Below the pieces are notes generated by a model. It did no database searches and had not been told where the DNA came from. It saw only the letters and a list, made by a program, of their open reading frames with translations. Positions 5,469-5,837 of a DNA stretch of 5,837 nucleotides are shown piece by piece. The DNA is taken from NCBI GenBank assembly GCA_013336365.1, contig JAAXTT010000093.1, positions 1 through 5,837 on the forward strand, given 5' to 3'. The DNA comes from Peptococcaceae bacterium (GTDB lineage Bacteria > Bacillota > Desulfotomaculia > Desulfotomaculales > Desulfocucumaceae). The translations under genes were made by a program, and so were the position numbers. Each line of letters begins with the position of its first letter. Position 1 is the first letter of the stretch.

Positions 5469-5837
5469 ATGTATGTTGTGCTTACACTGCTGCCAATAGC
5501 CGCTGTCCTTTTTTTTCTGATTGGCAGAAGATGGTCAGCTGATTTAAGCGGTTTTCTTGGCTGGGCGTTGACCTTGACTATTGCAATTATATTTTTTGAT
5601 ACTTCATTGAAAGTAGGCCTTACCTCCACTTTGGCAGGAATAGTTGCCTCCTTTCCAATTTCTTTAATGGTTGCCACCTCGATTTTCCAAATTACCTTTC
5701 TGGAGAGCACCGGTGCTCTGAAAAGAATAGTAGTATTTGTTAAAACTATTGCCAGAAATGACCACACTGTTCAAATAATGATTATTAATATGGGAATTGG
5801 CACTTTGTTGGTTTCTGTAGGTGCTACACCGGTTTCA
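5469..5837 (+). CDS. lctP: L-lactate permease (LctP family), N-terminal part cut by the window end
   Basis: The first 123 residues of a very hydrophobic inner-membrane protein are present and still open at the last base. Family members are near 500-550 residues and import lactate or glycolate with protons. The best evidence is the conserved block IINMGIGTLLVSVGATPVS (105-123), which matches the G-F/I-G-T-L-L-x-x-x-G-A-T-P-V-S segment of LctP. ATSIFQITFLESTGALKRI (69-87) corresponds to the preceding helix and loop. Membrane segments are visible at about 3-19, 27-44, 48-78 and 101-118. The start ATG has GGGAGG at 5453-5458, 10 bases upstream. The 81-base gap after the nitroreductase stop shows no terminator hairpin and no convincing promoter, so read-through is possible, although a functional link between the two is not obvious. 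Its presence suggests lactate is used or exchanged by this organism. Confidence 0.85.
   Translation, partial: MYVVLTLLPIAAVLFFLIGRRWSADLSGFLGWALTLTIAIIFFDTSLKVGLTSTLAGIVASFPISLMVATSIFQITFLESTGALKRIVVFVKTIARNDHTVQIMIINMGIGTLLVSVGATPVS

Noticed and set aside
5462..5767. Open frame of 101 codons on the minus strand over the lactate permease start
   Set aside because: It is a shadow of the permease gene: the + strand frame has a ribosome binding site, membrane segments and a conserved LctP block, while the minus frame shows no recognisable motif.

Overview
The window reads as a chromosomal stretch of an anaerobic or facultative Firmicutes-type bacterium. Evidence for this is moderate-to-low GC, frequent ATA and AGA/AGG codons, strong purine-rich ribosome binding sites, and all genes on the + strand in compact runs. 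The first adaptor protein carries the hairpin-tip residues that AcrA-type adaptors use to dock a TolC-like outer-membrane channel. This hints at a diderm Firmicute (for example Negativicutes or Halanaerobiales), but no outer-membrane gene lies in the window, so that is inference. No rRNA, tRNA, CRISPR array, insertion sequence or significant repeat was seen.

Layout. Bases 1-234 hold a possible 28-codon tail of an upstream gene (weakly Rex-like), a weak terminator-like hairpin, and an AT-rich promoter region with a small inverted repeat. Bases 235-4692 are one tightly spaced operon with four core genes and one trailing gene: a MarR-family regulator, a lipoprotein membrane-fusion (adaptor) protein with a full coiled-coil hairpin, a short EmrA-type adaptor whose hairpin is missing, a 14-TM DHA2/EmrB-type drug:H+ antiporter, and a flavoprotein of the NADPH-dependent FMN reductase / iron-sulfur flavoprotein type with four closely spaced cysteines. 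A strong Rho-independent terminator (about 4730-4777) closes this unit. A nitroreductase-family flavoenzyme follows (4815-5387). After an 81-base gap with no visible terminator comes the start of an L-lactate permease (LctP) gene, cut by the window end.

How the parts fit. The MarR protein most likely represses its own operon and releases it when a toxic ligand appears. The EmrB-like pump would export the ligand through the inner membrane, with two unequal adaptors. The short one has the EmrA features expected to pair with the antiporter. The long lipoprotein one supplies the hairpin needed to reach an outer-membrane channel. The flavoprotein at the end of the operon, and perhaps the nitroreductase, could reduce the same kind of compound (quinones, nitroaromatics). 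The lactate permease looks like a separate metabolic function.

The most notable observation is the apparent division of one adaptor's job between two genes. The gene families themselves are all known; I see no evidence for a wholly new kind of system.
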